Below, piece after piece: positions 8,444 through 15,654 of a DNA stretch of 46,935 bases. Under the pieces are notes generated by a model. It was not told the origin of the DNA and made no database searches. It was given only the letters and a program-made list of their open reading frames with translations. This DNA comes from Caldilinea sp. CFX5. GTDB taxonomy: Bacteria; Chloroflexota; Anaerolineae; Caldilineales; Caldilineaceae. Within the stretch, counting starts at the first letter, position 1; each line of letters begins with the position of its first letter. A program made the translations under genes and the position numbers. The stretch covers positions 1 to 46,935 of the forward strand of contig QWII01000128.1 in NCBI GenBank assembly GCA_021405325.1, in the 5' to 3' direction.

Positions 8444-10303
8444 CTACTCCACCGTCACACTCTTCGCCAGGTTGCGCGGCTGATCGACATCGGCGCCGCG
8501 GCGGACGGCGATTTCGTAGGCCAGGATCTGGAGCGGCATGACGGCGAGAATCGGCGTGAGCAGTTCATGGATCTTGGGGATCGGCATGATGATGTCAGCT
8601 TTGCTGCGGATGTAGTCATCATCGGCGTGGGCGACAGCGAGAACAGCGCCGCGGCGCGCCTTGACCTGCTCGACCTGGCTGACCATCTTGTCATAGACGC
8701 TGTCGCGCGGGGCGATGACGACGGTGGGCATTCGCTCATCGATGAGGGCGATGGGGCCATGTTTCATCTCACCGGCAGGATAGCCCTCGGCGTGGATGTA
8801 GCTGATCTCTTTGAGTTTGAGCGCCCCTTCGCGGGCAATCGCATAGTTGATGCCGCGGCCCAAGTAGAGGAAATTATGAAATTCATGGAATTGTTCGGCC
8901 AACTGGCGATAGAAACCGCTCTGCCACGCCTCTTCCAAGAGGGTGCCGGCCAGCCCCGGTAGAGTGGCGACCGCTTGTAACAATTCGACCCGTTCGGCAA
9001 CAGTCAACGTACCTCGCTCCTGCCCTAGATAGAGCGCCAGCAGGAAGAGATCTGTCACCGAAGCGGTAAAGGCTTTGGTGCTGGCGACGCCGATCTCCGG
9101 GCCGGCCTGCATGTAGATAACGCCGTCACAGACGCGCGCCGCCTGACTGCCGATAGCGTTGACAATGGCTGCAGTAAAGGCGCCGCCGTGGCGCGCTTCC
9201 TCTAGCGCCGCCAGCGTATCGACTGTTTCACCGCTCTGGGTAATCGCCAGCACCAGATGATTGGGCGTCACAATCGGCGCGCGATAGCGAAATTCGCTGG
9301 CGTAGTCCACCTCCACGGGCAGGCGGGCCAGCCGTTCAATCAGATATTTGCCGACCAGACCGGCGTAATAGCTGGTGCCACAGGCGACAATGGTCACTTT
9401 CTCAATCGTTTGCAATCGCGCGGCGCTGAGGTTGAGCGTATCCAACACCACGCGCTGCTGGACAAAGTCGAGCCGGCTGCGCAAGGTATCGGTCAAGCTG
9501 CGCCCTTGCTCGAAGATCTCTTTTTGCATGTAATGGGCGAATTGGCCCTTTTCGGCCGCCTGGGGATCCCAGTCGATGGTGGTGGTGTTTTTTTGCAGAG
9601 GTTGCCCGTTGAGATCTAGGTATTCGACGCCGTCGCGGGTGATGACGGCCATCTGCCGTGTCTCCAGAAAGGCAACCTGACGGGTGTGTTGCAGAAGGGC
9701 GGGAATGTCGCTGGCGATAAAAGTTTCATCCTCGCCCAGGCCGATGGCGACGCCGCCGGCATTGCCCAAGCGGGCCGCGATCAGGCGATCCGGGTAATCT
9801 TCGCTCAGGACGACAATGGCGCTTGGCCCTTTCAACTCGCCCAGCGTTTTGCGCACAGCGGCAGTCAAGTCGCCGGCGCAGCCGTTGTTGTAATAGCGAT
9901 GCACCAGATGGACGATCACTTCGGTGTCGGTGTCGCTCTGGAAGACATAGCCTTCATTTTGCAAACGGCTACGCAATTCGGCAAAGTTCTCGACAATGCC
10001 ATTTTGCACGACAACAATGCGCCCATCGGGGCTGCGGTGCGGATGGGCATTGCGCTGGCTCGGCGACCCATGGGTGGCCCAGCGGGTATGCCCGACGGCC
10101 ACTGCCCCTTCGACCGGCGCCTCTTCTAGCACTTTGGCGAGATTGCCTAATTTGCCCACTTCGCGCCGAATTTGAATGGCGCCATCCTCGCCCAACACAG
10201 CCAGGCCGGCTGAATCATAACCACGATACTCTAACTGACGCAAACCATTCAAGACAATGGGCGCGGCGGGACGCGCGCCGATATAGCCGACAATACCACA
10301 CAT
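8444..10303 (-). CDS. glmS: Glutamine--fructose-6-phosphate aminotransferase (isomerizing)
   Basis: A 619-residue GlmS converts fructose 6-phosphate and glutamine to glucosamine 6-phosphate, the entry to UDP-GlcNAc and cell-envelope synthesis. The start is fixed by the N terminus M-C-G-I-V-G-Y-I-G: Cys2 becomes the N-terminal catalytic nucleophile of the glutaminase domain after Met removal. Further family motifs are R-G-Y-D-S-A-G, G-H-T-R-W-A-T-H-G, two SIS isomerase domains (C-G-T-S-Y-Y-A-G; A-I-T-Q-S-G-E-T-V-D-T; L-G-R-G-I-N-Y) and the C-terminal L-A-K-S-V-T-V-E. An AAGGAG site lies 9 bases before the ATG. An upstream in-frame extension to 10555 is open but non-coding leader. The roughly 690-base leader contains a candidate glmS ribozyme. 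Confidence 0.97.
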   Translation of the reverse strand: MCGIVGYIGARPAAPIVLNGLRQLEYRGYDSAGLAVLGEDGAIQIRREVGKLGNLAKVLEEAPVEGAVAVGHTRWATHGSPSQRNAHPHRSPDGRIVVVQNGIVENFAELRSRLQNEGYVFQSDTDTEVIVHLVHRYYNNGCAGDLTAAVRKTLGELKGPSAIVVLSEDYPDRLIAARLGNAGGVAIGLGEDETFIASDIPALLQHTRQVAFLETRQMAVITRDGVEYLDLNGQPLQKNTTTIDWDPQAAEKGQFAHYMQKEIFEQGRSLTDTLRSRLDFVQQRVVLDTLNLSAARLQTIEKVTIVACGTSYYAGLVGKYLIERLARLPVEVDYASEFRYRAPIVTPNHLVLAITQSGETVDTLAALEEARHGGAFTAAIVNAIGSQAARVCDGVIYMQAGPEIGVASTKAFTASVTDLFLLALYLGQERGTLTVAERVELLQAVATLPGLAGTLLEEAWQSGFYRQLAEQFHEFHNFLYLGRGINYAIAREGALKLKEISYIHAEGYPAGEMKHGPIALIDERMPTVVIAPRDSVYDKMVSQVEQVKARRGAVLAVAHADDDYIRSKADIIMPIPKIHELLTPILAVMPLQILAYEIAVRRGADVDQPRNLAKSVTVE

Positions 10304-10454
10304 TGGCGTATGCTCCTTGAAAGCAAGGCGTTGGCAGGCTGGCTCTTTGTCTCCCGGCCAGATGACAGGGTGACGAGCGCCGATTGCGCCAACGCCGAAC
10401 ACGTTATCAAAATTGATTGGGCCAACTGCCTTTGACTGGTCGATCCAATGATCC

Positions 10455-10546
10455 TCCCGTAGGGGCGCACCTTTGCGGTCACCCCAAGCTTGCCGGTGAA
10501 TGGAGGGCGACCACAAGGGTCGGTTGCCTTCTAGGCGCCTACGGGA
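10455..10546. repeat. Palindrome-bounded intergenic repeat element in the glmS leader
   Basis: About 92 bases bounded by near-perfect inverted ends: TCCCGTAGGGGCGC at 10455-10468 against GGCGCCTACGGGA at 10534-10546. Internal GGGCGACC/GGGTCGGTTGCC motifs add secondary stems. It looks like a short REP/MITE-like intergenic element inserted between the ribozyme and the glmS start codon. No coding capacity is seen. Confidence 0.5.
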
Positions 10547-10683
10547 TAAGATCAAACGAAATCCGCACCGTACTCGTAGCCAAGTTCAGTCAAAGGATTC
10601 CACTGCTTCGTGTATTCTGTGCCGCCGGTTGCCCAGTGGTTTTGACACGTGCTTGTCCAAGGGTTGGATAGAGGAAAGATAGT

Positions 10684-10924
10684 CCAAAGCCAGGTGGCTT
10701 TGGGGCAGGCTAGTGGAAACAGCCTGAGGGCATCCGCTGATTGATCGATTTTCCCGGCGACACCATGATGAGTCACGGTTGGTTGCCGGTTAACCCCCAT
10801 TGCGCGCTTGCAATGGCGGGAACCCCCTCCTCGTCACCCGTAGACGATTGCTTGCCGCCTACTCAGCCTACTCGGCGGTAGGCTGGAAGAATCTGGTTGC
10901 AATCGGCCAAACGGGCCATGCGCT
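10684..10924 (-). ncRNA. Candidate glmS ribozyme
   Basis: The minus strand carries, in the correct order, the core of the self-cleaving glmS ribozyme activated by glucosamine 6-phosphate. Cleavage would fall between A(10924) and G(10923) in AGCGC-A-TGG. A P1 helix follows (CCCGT/ACGGG, 10911-10915 with 10837-10841, then CGATTGC/GCAATCG, 10899-10905 with 10845-10851), with an extra perfect AGCCTAC/GTAGGCT hairpin in its loop. Directly after P1 comes TGACGAGG (10829-10836). The conserved ATCGA...TCAGCGGATG core ends at about 10728 and is followed by CCCTC. P3-like (CAGGCT/AGCCTG) and P4-like (CCAAAGCC/GGCTTTGG, 10684-10691) hairpins come next. About 70 bases with two extra hairpins interrupt the segment between GGGGGTT and ATCGA. 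Position upstream of glmS supports the call. Confidence 0.8.
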
Positions 10925-10996
10925 CTCTTCCCTATAGAATTTATTTTCTTACGCTAGGCGCCTCCTATTGTGCTCATGGTTTCCGTACGCGGCCCC

Positions 10997-11025
10997 AGTC
11001 TAGCACAAAAATGGAGGGTTGACAA
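10997..11025 (-). promoter_or_regulatory. Predicted glmS promoter
   Basis: On the minus strand TTGTCA (11020-11025), a 17-base spacer and TAGACT (10997-11002) place the transcript start near 10990, some 65 bases before the ribozyme cleavage site. GGGTTG-A-CAACCC at 11016-11028 forms a small palindrome over the -35 box. Confidence 0.6.
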
Positions 11026-11143
11026 CCCCCTTTTGGCTGTAAGTACCTGACAAAATTCCTACTGTATCATGGATGATCGCGGCGGATTGACTGAATTCTC
11101 AGCAGCAACCGCCATACATCGCTGAACGTCCCTTTTTGACGCT

Positions 11144-11173
11144 TTGACGACAAGGGCGGCTTTTGCCTATAAT
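11144..11173 (+). promoter_or_regulatory. Predicted promoter of sixA-rpiA
   Basis: TTGACG (11144-11149), an 18-base spacer and a perfect TATAAT (11168-11173) lie 45 bases upstream of the sixA ATG, which has GAGGA as ribosome-binding site. Confidence 0.65.
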
Positions 11174-11218
11174 GGTAGCAATCGGCTCGTCAGCCATTGA
11201 CCAACCTGAGGAAGTGCA

Positions 11219-11737
11219 ATGAAGACTTTATCCATTATTCGTCACGCCAAAGCAGTGTCACCGGAAGAAGCGCCTAATGATTTTGAACGCTCCCTAACCA
11301 AGCGAGGGCAGAAAGATGCGCTGCAACTCGGCCAGATCCTGGCGGCCCTATCGCCGGAAATTGATTGGTTGATTAGTTCACCCGCCCTGCGCACGCGCGA
11401 AACTACCGAATTGGTAACCAAAGCGCTTACCTATAGTAAGCCGATTCAGTGGGCGGAGAGCGCCTATCTCGCCGAGGCGGACCAATGGCTGACGCTGCTC
11501 AAACAAGCGCCGCCGGAAGCCCAACATATCGCCATTGTCGGCCATAACCCCGGCTTGAGCGATCTCGTGGCGGGATTGGCGGCGGGCGCGGCGACCCATC
11601 TAAACTTTCACCTGCCTACCGCCGCTATTGCCCACCTGGAATTAGAGATTTTTTGGTGGAATCAAATCCGCTGGGGCTGCGGCCAACTGATCCTCCTCCT
11701 ACCGCCCAAATTATTACGCAAAGTGCAAGAAAGTTAA
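11219..11737 (+). CDS. sixA: Histidine phosphatase, SixA-like
   Basis: A 172-residue member of the histidine phosphatase (phosphoglycerate-mutase-like) superfamily. The phosphate-binding R8-H9-A motif near the N terminus, the conserved L-T-K-R-G-Q-K-D-A segment, S-S-P-A-L-R-T-R-E-T and the second histidine in V-G-H-N-P-G-L-S-D-L match phosphohistidine phosphatase SixA, which removes phosphate from phosphohistidine in phosphorelay or PTS proteins. Length fits the family (about 160 residues). It has its own promoter and precedes rpiA by five bases, so the two are co-transcribed. The physiological substrate cannot be read from sequence. Confidence 0.88.
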   Translation: MKTLSIIRHAKAVSPEEAPNDFERSLTKRGQKDALQLGQILAALSPEIDWLISSPALRTRETTELVTKALTYSKPIQWAESAYLAEADQWLTLLKQAPPEAQHIAIVGHNPGLSDLVAGLAAGAATHLNFHLPTAAIAHLELEIFWWNQIRWGCGQLILLLPPKLLRKVQES

Positions 11738-11742
11738 ACATC

Positions 11743-12447
11743 ATGAGCAGTGACCCAAATCAGCAGAAACAGCTGGCCGCCGATCACGCCGCTAGTTATG
11801 TCCAATCGGGTATGGTCATCGGTCTTGGCACCGGATCGACGGCGATCCTCTTCCTCCGCCGGCTGGCCGAACGGTTGGCGGCCGGCGATCTGACCAACAT
11901 TGTCGGCATCCCCACCTCCAGCCAGATTGCAACGGAGGCCGCACGGTTACACTTTCCCTTGACCACCCTGGAAGAACAGCCGGTGCTCGATCTGACCGTT
12001 GATGGCGCCGATGAAGTGGATCCCCAGTTGAATCTGATCAAAGGCGGCGGCGGCGCATTGCTACGCGAAAAAATTGTCGCCCAAGCCAGCAAGCGAGAAG
12101 TGATCATTGTCGATGAAGCCAAACTCTCGCCAGTGTTAGGCACCAAATGGCACGTACCAATCGAAGTGATACCCTTTGGCTGGCGCACCCAAGCCGCTTA
12201 TTTAACCGGCTTAGGCGCCAAAGTTGTCCTCCGCCAGGCCAAAGAGGGCGCCTCCTTTGTCACCGACCAGGGCAACTATATTCTCGACACCCACTTCGGT
12301 CTGATTCATGACCCGGCCGCGCTGGCCCAAACCCTTAACCAACGCGTCGGCATTGTCGAACATGGTCTCTTTGTCAAACTGGCCCACGAAGTCATCGTCG
12401 GCGGAAGCGCTGGCGTACGGATTTTGCGACCAGCCGGTATAAACTAG
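11743..12447 (+). CDS. rpiA: Ribose-5-phosphate isomerase A
   Basis: A 234-residue RpiA interconverts ribose 5-phosphate and ribulose 5-phosphate in the pentose phosphate pathway. Family signatures are G-L-G-T-G-S-T-A (about residues 25-32), I-P-T-S-S-Q-I, V-D-G-A-D-E-V-D-P and K-G-G-G-G-A-L-L-R-E-K-I, with the catalytic Asp and Glu in those motifs. The ATG at 11743 gives the normal family N terminus. An open stretch of 30 codons upstream overlaps sixA and is not used. The gene is five bases after sixA. Confidence 0.95.
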   Translation: MSSDPNQQKQLAADHAASYVQSGMVIGLGTGSTAILFLRRLAERLAAGDLTNIVGIPTSSQIATEAARLHFPLTTLEEQPVLDLTVDGADEVDPQLNLIKGGGGALLREKIVAQASKREVIIVDEAKLSPVLGTKWHVPIEVIPFGWRTQAAYLTGLGAKVVLRQAKEGASFVTDQGNYILDTHFGLIHDPAALAQTLNQRVGIVEHGLFVKLAHEVIVGGSAGVRILRPAGIN

Positions 12448-12469
12448 TGACTCACAAATTTGATCGCTA

Positions 12470-12515
12470 GAGATAAAGAGATTGGTTCGACGTAATCTCG
12501 CAATCTCTTTATCTC
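12470..12515. terminator. Perfect 15-bp inverted repeat after rpiA, possible terminator
   Basis: GAGATAAAGAGATTG (12470-12484) pairs perfectly with 12501-12515 around a 16-base loop, and the right arm continues with a further TTTATCTC copy. AT-rich stem, no T-tract. It lies 23 bases after the rpiA stop and before the next gene, so a terminator or attenuator is possible. Confidence 0.45.
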
Positions 12516-12562
12516 TTTATCTCCCCACTCTGCCCTACAATCTATTCAATAAGGACAAAACA

Positions 12563-13702
12563 ATGGCTGCTACCGACACAACCGATATTTACGCTGATTT
12601 TGGCATCAAGCAGGTGATCAACGCCATGGGCCATGTGACGCTGCTGGGCGGCTCGATGCTGTCACCGGCCGTACAGGCGGCAATGGAAGCGGCAAACCGG
12701 GGGTATGCCCCCTTGGAAGAAGTACTGGACAAAACCGGCGCGACGATTGCAAACTTGGTCGGCGCTGAACATGCAATGGTGACATCGGGTTGTTTTGCCG
12801 CGCTGGTGCTGGGCATTTCCAGTCTGATGACCGGCGATGACCGGGAAAAGATCGGGCGTCTGCCTGATACGACCGGTATGAAGAACGAGATTCTGCTGCA
12901 AAAACGACAGCGCTATCACTATGACCGCTGTATCACCGTACCCGGCGGCAAGATGGTGGAAGTGGGCGACGAAAACGGCGCCACAGCCGCGCAACTGGAA
13001 GCGGCGATTGGCCCCAATACCGCCGGCATTTTGCATTATGCCCGTGGCGAAACCGTAGCCGGCGTTCTGCAACTGGCCGAGGTGGTGGCGCTTGCTAAAC
13101 GTAAAGGGGTGGGCGTGGTGGTCGATGCCGCGTCGGAGATCTACCCGATTGAACGGATGCACTATGTCGCGCAGAGCGGGGCCGATTTGGTCTGTTTCGG
13201 CGCCAAATATTTGGGGGCGCAAAATTCTGCCGGTATCCTCTGTGGTCGCAAAGAATTGATTCATGCCGCCAAGCTCAACAGCTTTATCGGCTACGAGGCG
13301 CAACGGTCGCGCAGTATGGGGCGCGGCTACAAGCTCGACCGCCAGGAGGTGATCGGCGTCACGGTGGCGCTCAAGGAATGGTTGACGATGGATCACGAGG
13401 AGCGCTTACAACAACAGAGTGATCGCATCGCCGTCATCCGCAATGCCCTGGCCGACCTGCCCCATGTGCAAACCGAAGAAGCGTGGAATCCGGAGCGGGA
13501 AGCGTGGATTCAACTGCGCATTACAGTCGAGGGCGCCGATGATCCCAAACTCAACGCCCTCTGCGAAGAGTTGCGCACCGGCGACCCCAGCATCTGGCTG
13601 CGTCCCACCTTTGAAGGGGGCCAAATCGCCGTGATGGTCAACACTCTGCAAGAAGGCGAAACCGAAATAGTGGCGCGCCGCCTGCGGGAGGTGTTGGCAT
13701 GA
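12563..13702 (+). CDS. SelA/DgaE-like PLP-dependent enzyme
   Basis: A 379-residue fold-type I PLP enzyme of the SelA/DgaE branch (L-seryl-tRNA selenium transferase-like proteins, often really lyases or transferases on amino sugars or amino acids). Visible features are an N-terminal V-I-N-A-M-G-H-V-T, the segment M-V-T-S-G-C-F-A-A (PLP phosphate region), Asp188 in V-V-V-D-A-A (pairs with the pyridine nitrogen) and the probable Schiff-base Lys215 in F-G-A-K-Y-L-G-A-Q-N. Start chosen at the ATG preceded by AAGGA. True SelA is unlikely: no tRNA-binding N-terminal extension and no selenium genes nearby. Its stop overlaps the start of the opine-dehydrogenase-like gene (ATGA), so the pair probably acts on one substrate, which is unknown. 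Confidence 0.8.
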   Translation: MAATDTTDIYADFGIKQVINAMGHVTLLGGSMLSPAVQAAMEAANRGYAPLEEVLDKTGATIANLVGAEHAMVTSGCFAALVLGISSLMTGDDREKIGRLPDTTGMKNEILLQKRQRYHYDRCITVPGGKMVEVGDENGATAAQLEAAIGPNTAGILHYARGETVAGVLQLAEVVALAKRKGVGVVVDAASEIYPIERMHYVAQSGADLVCFGAKYLGAQNSAGILCGRKELIHAAKLNSFIGYEAQRSRSMGRGYKLDRQEVIGVTVALKEWLTMDHEERLQQQSDRIAVIRNALADLPHVQTEEAWNPEREAWIQLRITVEGADDPKLNALCEELRTGDPSIWLRPTFEGGQIAVMVNTLQEGETEIVARRLREVLA

Positions 13703-14820
13703 GCCAGGCTCTCACCATTCTGGGGGGCGGCAACACGGCCTTTGCGGTCGCCGCCAACTTGGCCCTGCGCGGCCTGACCGTTACGATTTATGAACACCCG
13801 GCCTATGCTGAGATGTTGGAGCCGATCCGGCAAAGCGCCACCATTCGATTGGTTGGCGTGGCGGAACAGGGCAAGGCCAAAGTAGCGCGTGTCACCGAAA
13901 GCCTGACCGAGGCGCTGGCCAATGATCTGCTCCTGCTCATTGTGCCGGCCTACGCCCATAAGCCCTTTGCCGAACTCTGCGCCCCCCACCTGCGCAATGG
14001 GCACATGATCGTGATGACGCCAGGCACATTGGGCGCTTTGGAGTTTGCGCAAATCGTGCGCGCCGCCGGCAACACAAGTGACATCGCCTTTGCCGAAACC
14101 GACACCGCACCCTATGTCTGCCGCAAAACGGCGCCTGACACCGCAACCATCTGGGGCGTAGTCAGCACTTTAGGCTTGGGCGTCTACCCGGCGACCAAGA
14201 CGGAAGCGGTGGCGGACGCCGTTGCCGAAATTTTCACCACCACCGGACGCAACGGCGCGCCGACAGCGATCAGCCCTTATCCCAATGTCTTGGTCAGCGG
14301 TCTCTGCGCCATGAACCCCGTGGTGCATCCGCCCGGTGTGTTGATGAATGCCGGACGCGTCGAATATAGCCGGGGCGACTTCTATTTTTACGAAGAAGGC
14401 GTGACGCCGACGGTAGCGCAGGTAATCTATGGCGTCGATGCCGAGCGGCGGGCGATTGGTCGGGCGCTGGGCTTTGACCTGCTGCCGGTTGATGCCGCCT
14501 TTCACGCCGCCGGCTTTGGCCCCAAGGGCGATCTCTGGGCGACCATCAACGGCAGCCGCATGTTGACCCAGTTGCGGGCGCCGGGGGCGATCAACACGCG
14601 CTGGCTGACCGAGGATATACCCTATGGGCTGGCAGCATGGAGTTGTTTAGGTAAACAATTGGGCGTAGCAACGCCGTTAATGGACGCGCTGGTAACGCTG
14701 GCCGGTGTGGCGCTAGGCCAGGATTTCTGGCGCCTGGCGCGCACACCGGCGCAATTAGGTATTGCCGGGCTAGATGCCCGCCAATTAGTGCAGTACGCTC
14801 AGCACGAAAGCAGAGGCTGA
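13699..14820 (+). CDS. NAD(P)-dependent octopine/nopaline dehydrogenase-family protein
   Basis: A 373-residue protein with an N-terminal Rossmann domain (L-G-G-G-N-T-A-F, residues 8-15) and the C-terminal helical domain of the NAD/NADP octopine/nopaline dehydrogenase family. The mid-region N-P-V-V-H-P-P-G-V-L-M-N-A-G matches the family's conserved H-P segment with its catalytic His. Such enzymes reductively join an amino acid and a 2-oxo acid to give opines, or act on related imines. Translationally coupled by a 4-base overlap to the upstream SelA-like enzyme. The specific opine-like substrate cannot be deduced. It ends one base before a convergent membrane-protein gene. Confidence 0.82.
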   Translation: MSQALTILGGGNTAFAVAANLALRGLTVTIYEHPAYAEMLEPIRQSATIRLVGVAEQGKAKVARVTESLTEALANDLLLLIVPAYAHKPFAELCAPHLRNGHMIVMTPGTLGALEFAQIVRAAGNTSDIAFAETDTAPYVCRKTAPDTATIWGVVSTLGLGVYPATKTEAVADAVAEIFTTTGRNGAPTAISPYPNVLVSGLCAMNPVVHPPGVLMNAGRVEYSRGDFYFYEEGVTPTVAQVIYGVDAERRAIGRALGFDLLPVDAAFHAAGFGPKGDLWATINGSRMLTQLRAPGAINTRWLTEDIPYGLAAWSCLGKQLGVATPLMDALVTLAGVALGQDFWRLARTPAQLGIAGLDARQLVQYAQHESRG

Positions 14821-14821
14821 C

Positions 14822-15268
14822 CTACCCATTGGGCCGAATCTGGAGGTAAGAATAGCCAGCCGCAACCGCGGTCCCCAACCAGGTCGTCCCCGAATTACCC
14901 AGGGTAACGTTGCTTTCCGGATAGAGCATAACGCCCACAATGAGCGATACGACCCCGATAAATACCCATGCCCCCAGGTAGAAGAAGACGATGTACGTAT
15001 AAAATTGCCGTACCCGCTCACTGGCGCTATCGGCGACCAAGCGACGGGTTGGACTCTGCCCCGGTGGCGTAATGGCAAGTTGGGTGACGACAAGGGCCGA
15101 CACCAAGCCACCGACGGTCGTGTGGATGTTGATCGTGCCTTCCGTCAGCGGCAATGTAAACCATTGGTAGACATCGTTGAGTAACAAAACGGTAGTAAAT
15201 AAATAGAGTAACAACAAGAGAAAGGTAACAATTGCGCCAAAGCGTTCGGCTAACGATGAGTTTGCCAT
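14822..15268 (-). CDS. Small integral membrane protein of unknown function
   Basis: A 148-residue protein with about four hydrophobic segments (near residues 12-32, 48-68, 90-112 and 122-142). I do not recognise the family. The C terminus ends in a polar tail I-R-P-N-G. An A-rich N terminus follows an ATG preceded by AAGGAAA. Its 3' end is one base from the 3' end of the convergent opine-dehydrogenase-like gene. Upstream, at 15296-15357, lies a nested inverted repeat. It is on the same strand as the injection-system cluster but separated from it by about 180 bases with terminator-like structures, so it is probably not part of it. Confidence 0.65.
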   Translation of the reverse strand: MANSSLAERFGAIVTFLLLLLYLFTTVLLLNDVYQWFTLPLTEGTINIHTTVGGLVSALVVTQLAITPPGQSPTRRLVADSASERVRQFYTYIVFFYLGAWVFIGVVSLIVGVMLYPESNVTLGNSGTTWLGTAVAAGYSYLQIRPNG

Positions 15269-15295
15269 AATTTCCTTCTTTCGTCCTTGTATGCC

Positions 15296-15357
15296 GACGA
15301 GCGCCAGGAAGTAACACGCTTCACAGCGATAACCAGTTACTTTCTGTACTGCTCGTC
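15296..15357. repeat. Nested inverted repeat upstream of the membrane-protein gene
   Basis: GACGAGC (15296-15302) pairs with GCTCGTC (15351-15357), and inside it AAGTAAC (15309-15315) pairs with GTTACTT (15336-15342). It could be an operator or a 5' structure of the membrane-protein gene at 14822-15268. Confidence 0.4.
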
Positions 15358-15370
15358 AGTCTAAAATTGA

Positions 15371-15426
15371 AGGTGTTGGCCAGTCGGTTTCGCCCTAACC
15401 AACTACCAGACCAACTAGCCAACACC
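15371..15426 (-). terminator. Candidate terminator at the end of the injection-system operon
   Basis: Read on the minus strand, GGTGTTGGC and GCCAACACC (15418-15426 and 15372-15380) form a nine-base stem, followed by TTCAATTTTAG. It lies about 25 bases after the last gene of the cluster, and the T-rich run is only moderate. Confidence 0.45.
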
Positions 15427-15450
15427 CCTTCCGTTGAACTACCGGGGCTT

Positions 15451-15654
15451 TTAAGGGTTCGCCCCTGGGGCAGACTTGGCGGATGCGACATCGTCCCTGC
15501 CCAATTCCTCCTCCAACACTTGAATCGCCCCGGTGATGCGCAGGAGCGTCTCCCGGAGATTGGCTTGCTTTGCTTCTAGCTCAGCCAGCACGCGTTGCCC
15601 GGTGCTGAACTCGGCTTTTAGTTCTTGAAGACGTTTCTCTAACTGTTGGCGCAT
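15451..15654 (-). CDS. Short coiled-coil protein, last gene of the injection-system cluster
   Basis: A 67-residue, strongly helical protein. Heptad-like L/I spacing runs from about residue 5 to 55 (L-E-K-R-L-Q-E-L, L-A-E-L-E-A-K-Q, I-T-G-A-I-Q-V-L-E-E-E-L), predicting a coiled coil, with a short disordered tail. Start chosen at the ATG at 15654, preceded by GGGAG; an upstream ATG at 15672 would lengthen it by six residues. It overlaps the end of the S74 fibre gene by 16 bases, so it is translated from the same message. Role unknown; small coiled-coil proteins at fibre ends could be chaperones or assembly clamps. Confidence 0.65.
   Translation of the reverse strand: MRQQLEKRLQELKAEFSTGQRVLAELEAKQANLRETLLRITGAIQVLEEELGRDDVASAKSAPGANP

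Noticed and set aside
10304..10555. 84-codon N-terminal extension of GlmS
   Set aside because: The mature enzyme must start Met-Cys-Gly; the upstream sequence is leader RNA with a ribozyme and repeat element.
10620..10780. RNase P RNA-like GAGGAAAG on the plus strand
   Set aside because: The conserved partner segment of RNase P RNA is missing, and the minus strand fits a glmS ribozyme in the right place.
12563..13702. True selenocysteine synthase SelA
   Set aside because: No selB, selC, selD nearby and no N-terminal tRNA-binding extension; treated as a SelA-like PLP enzyme.
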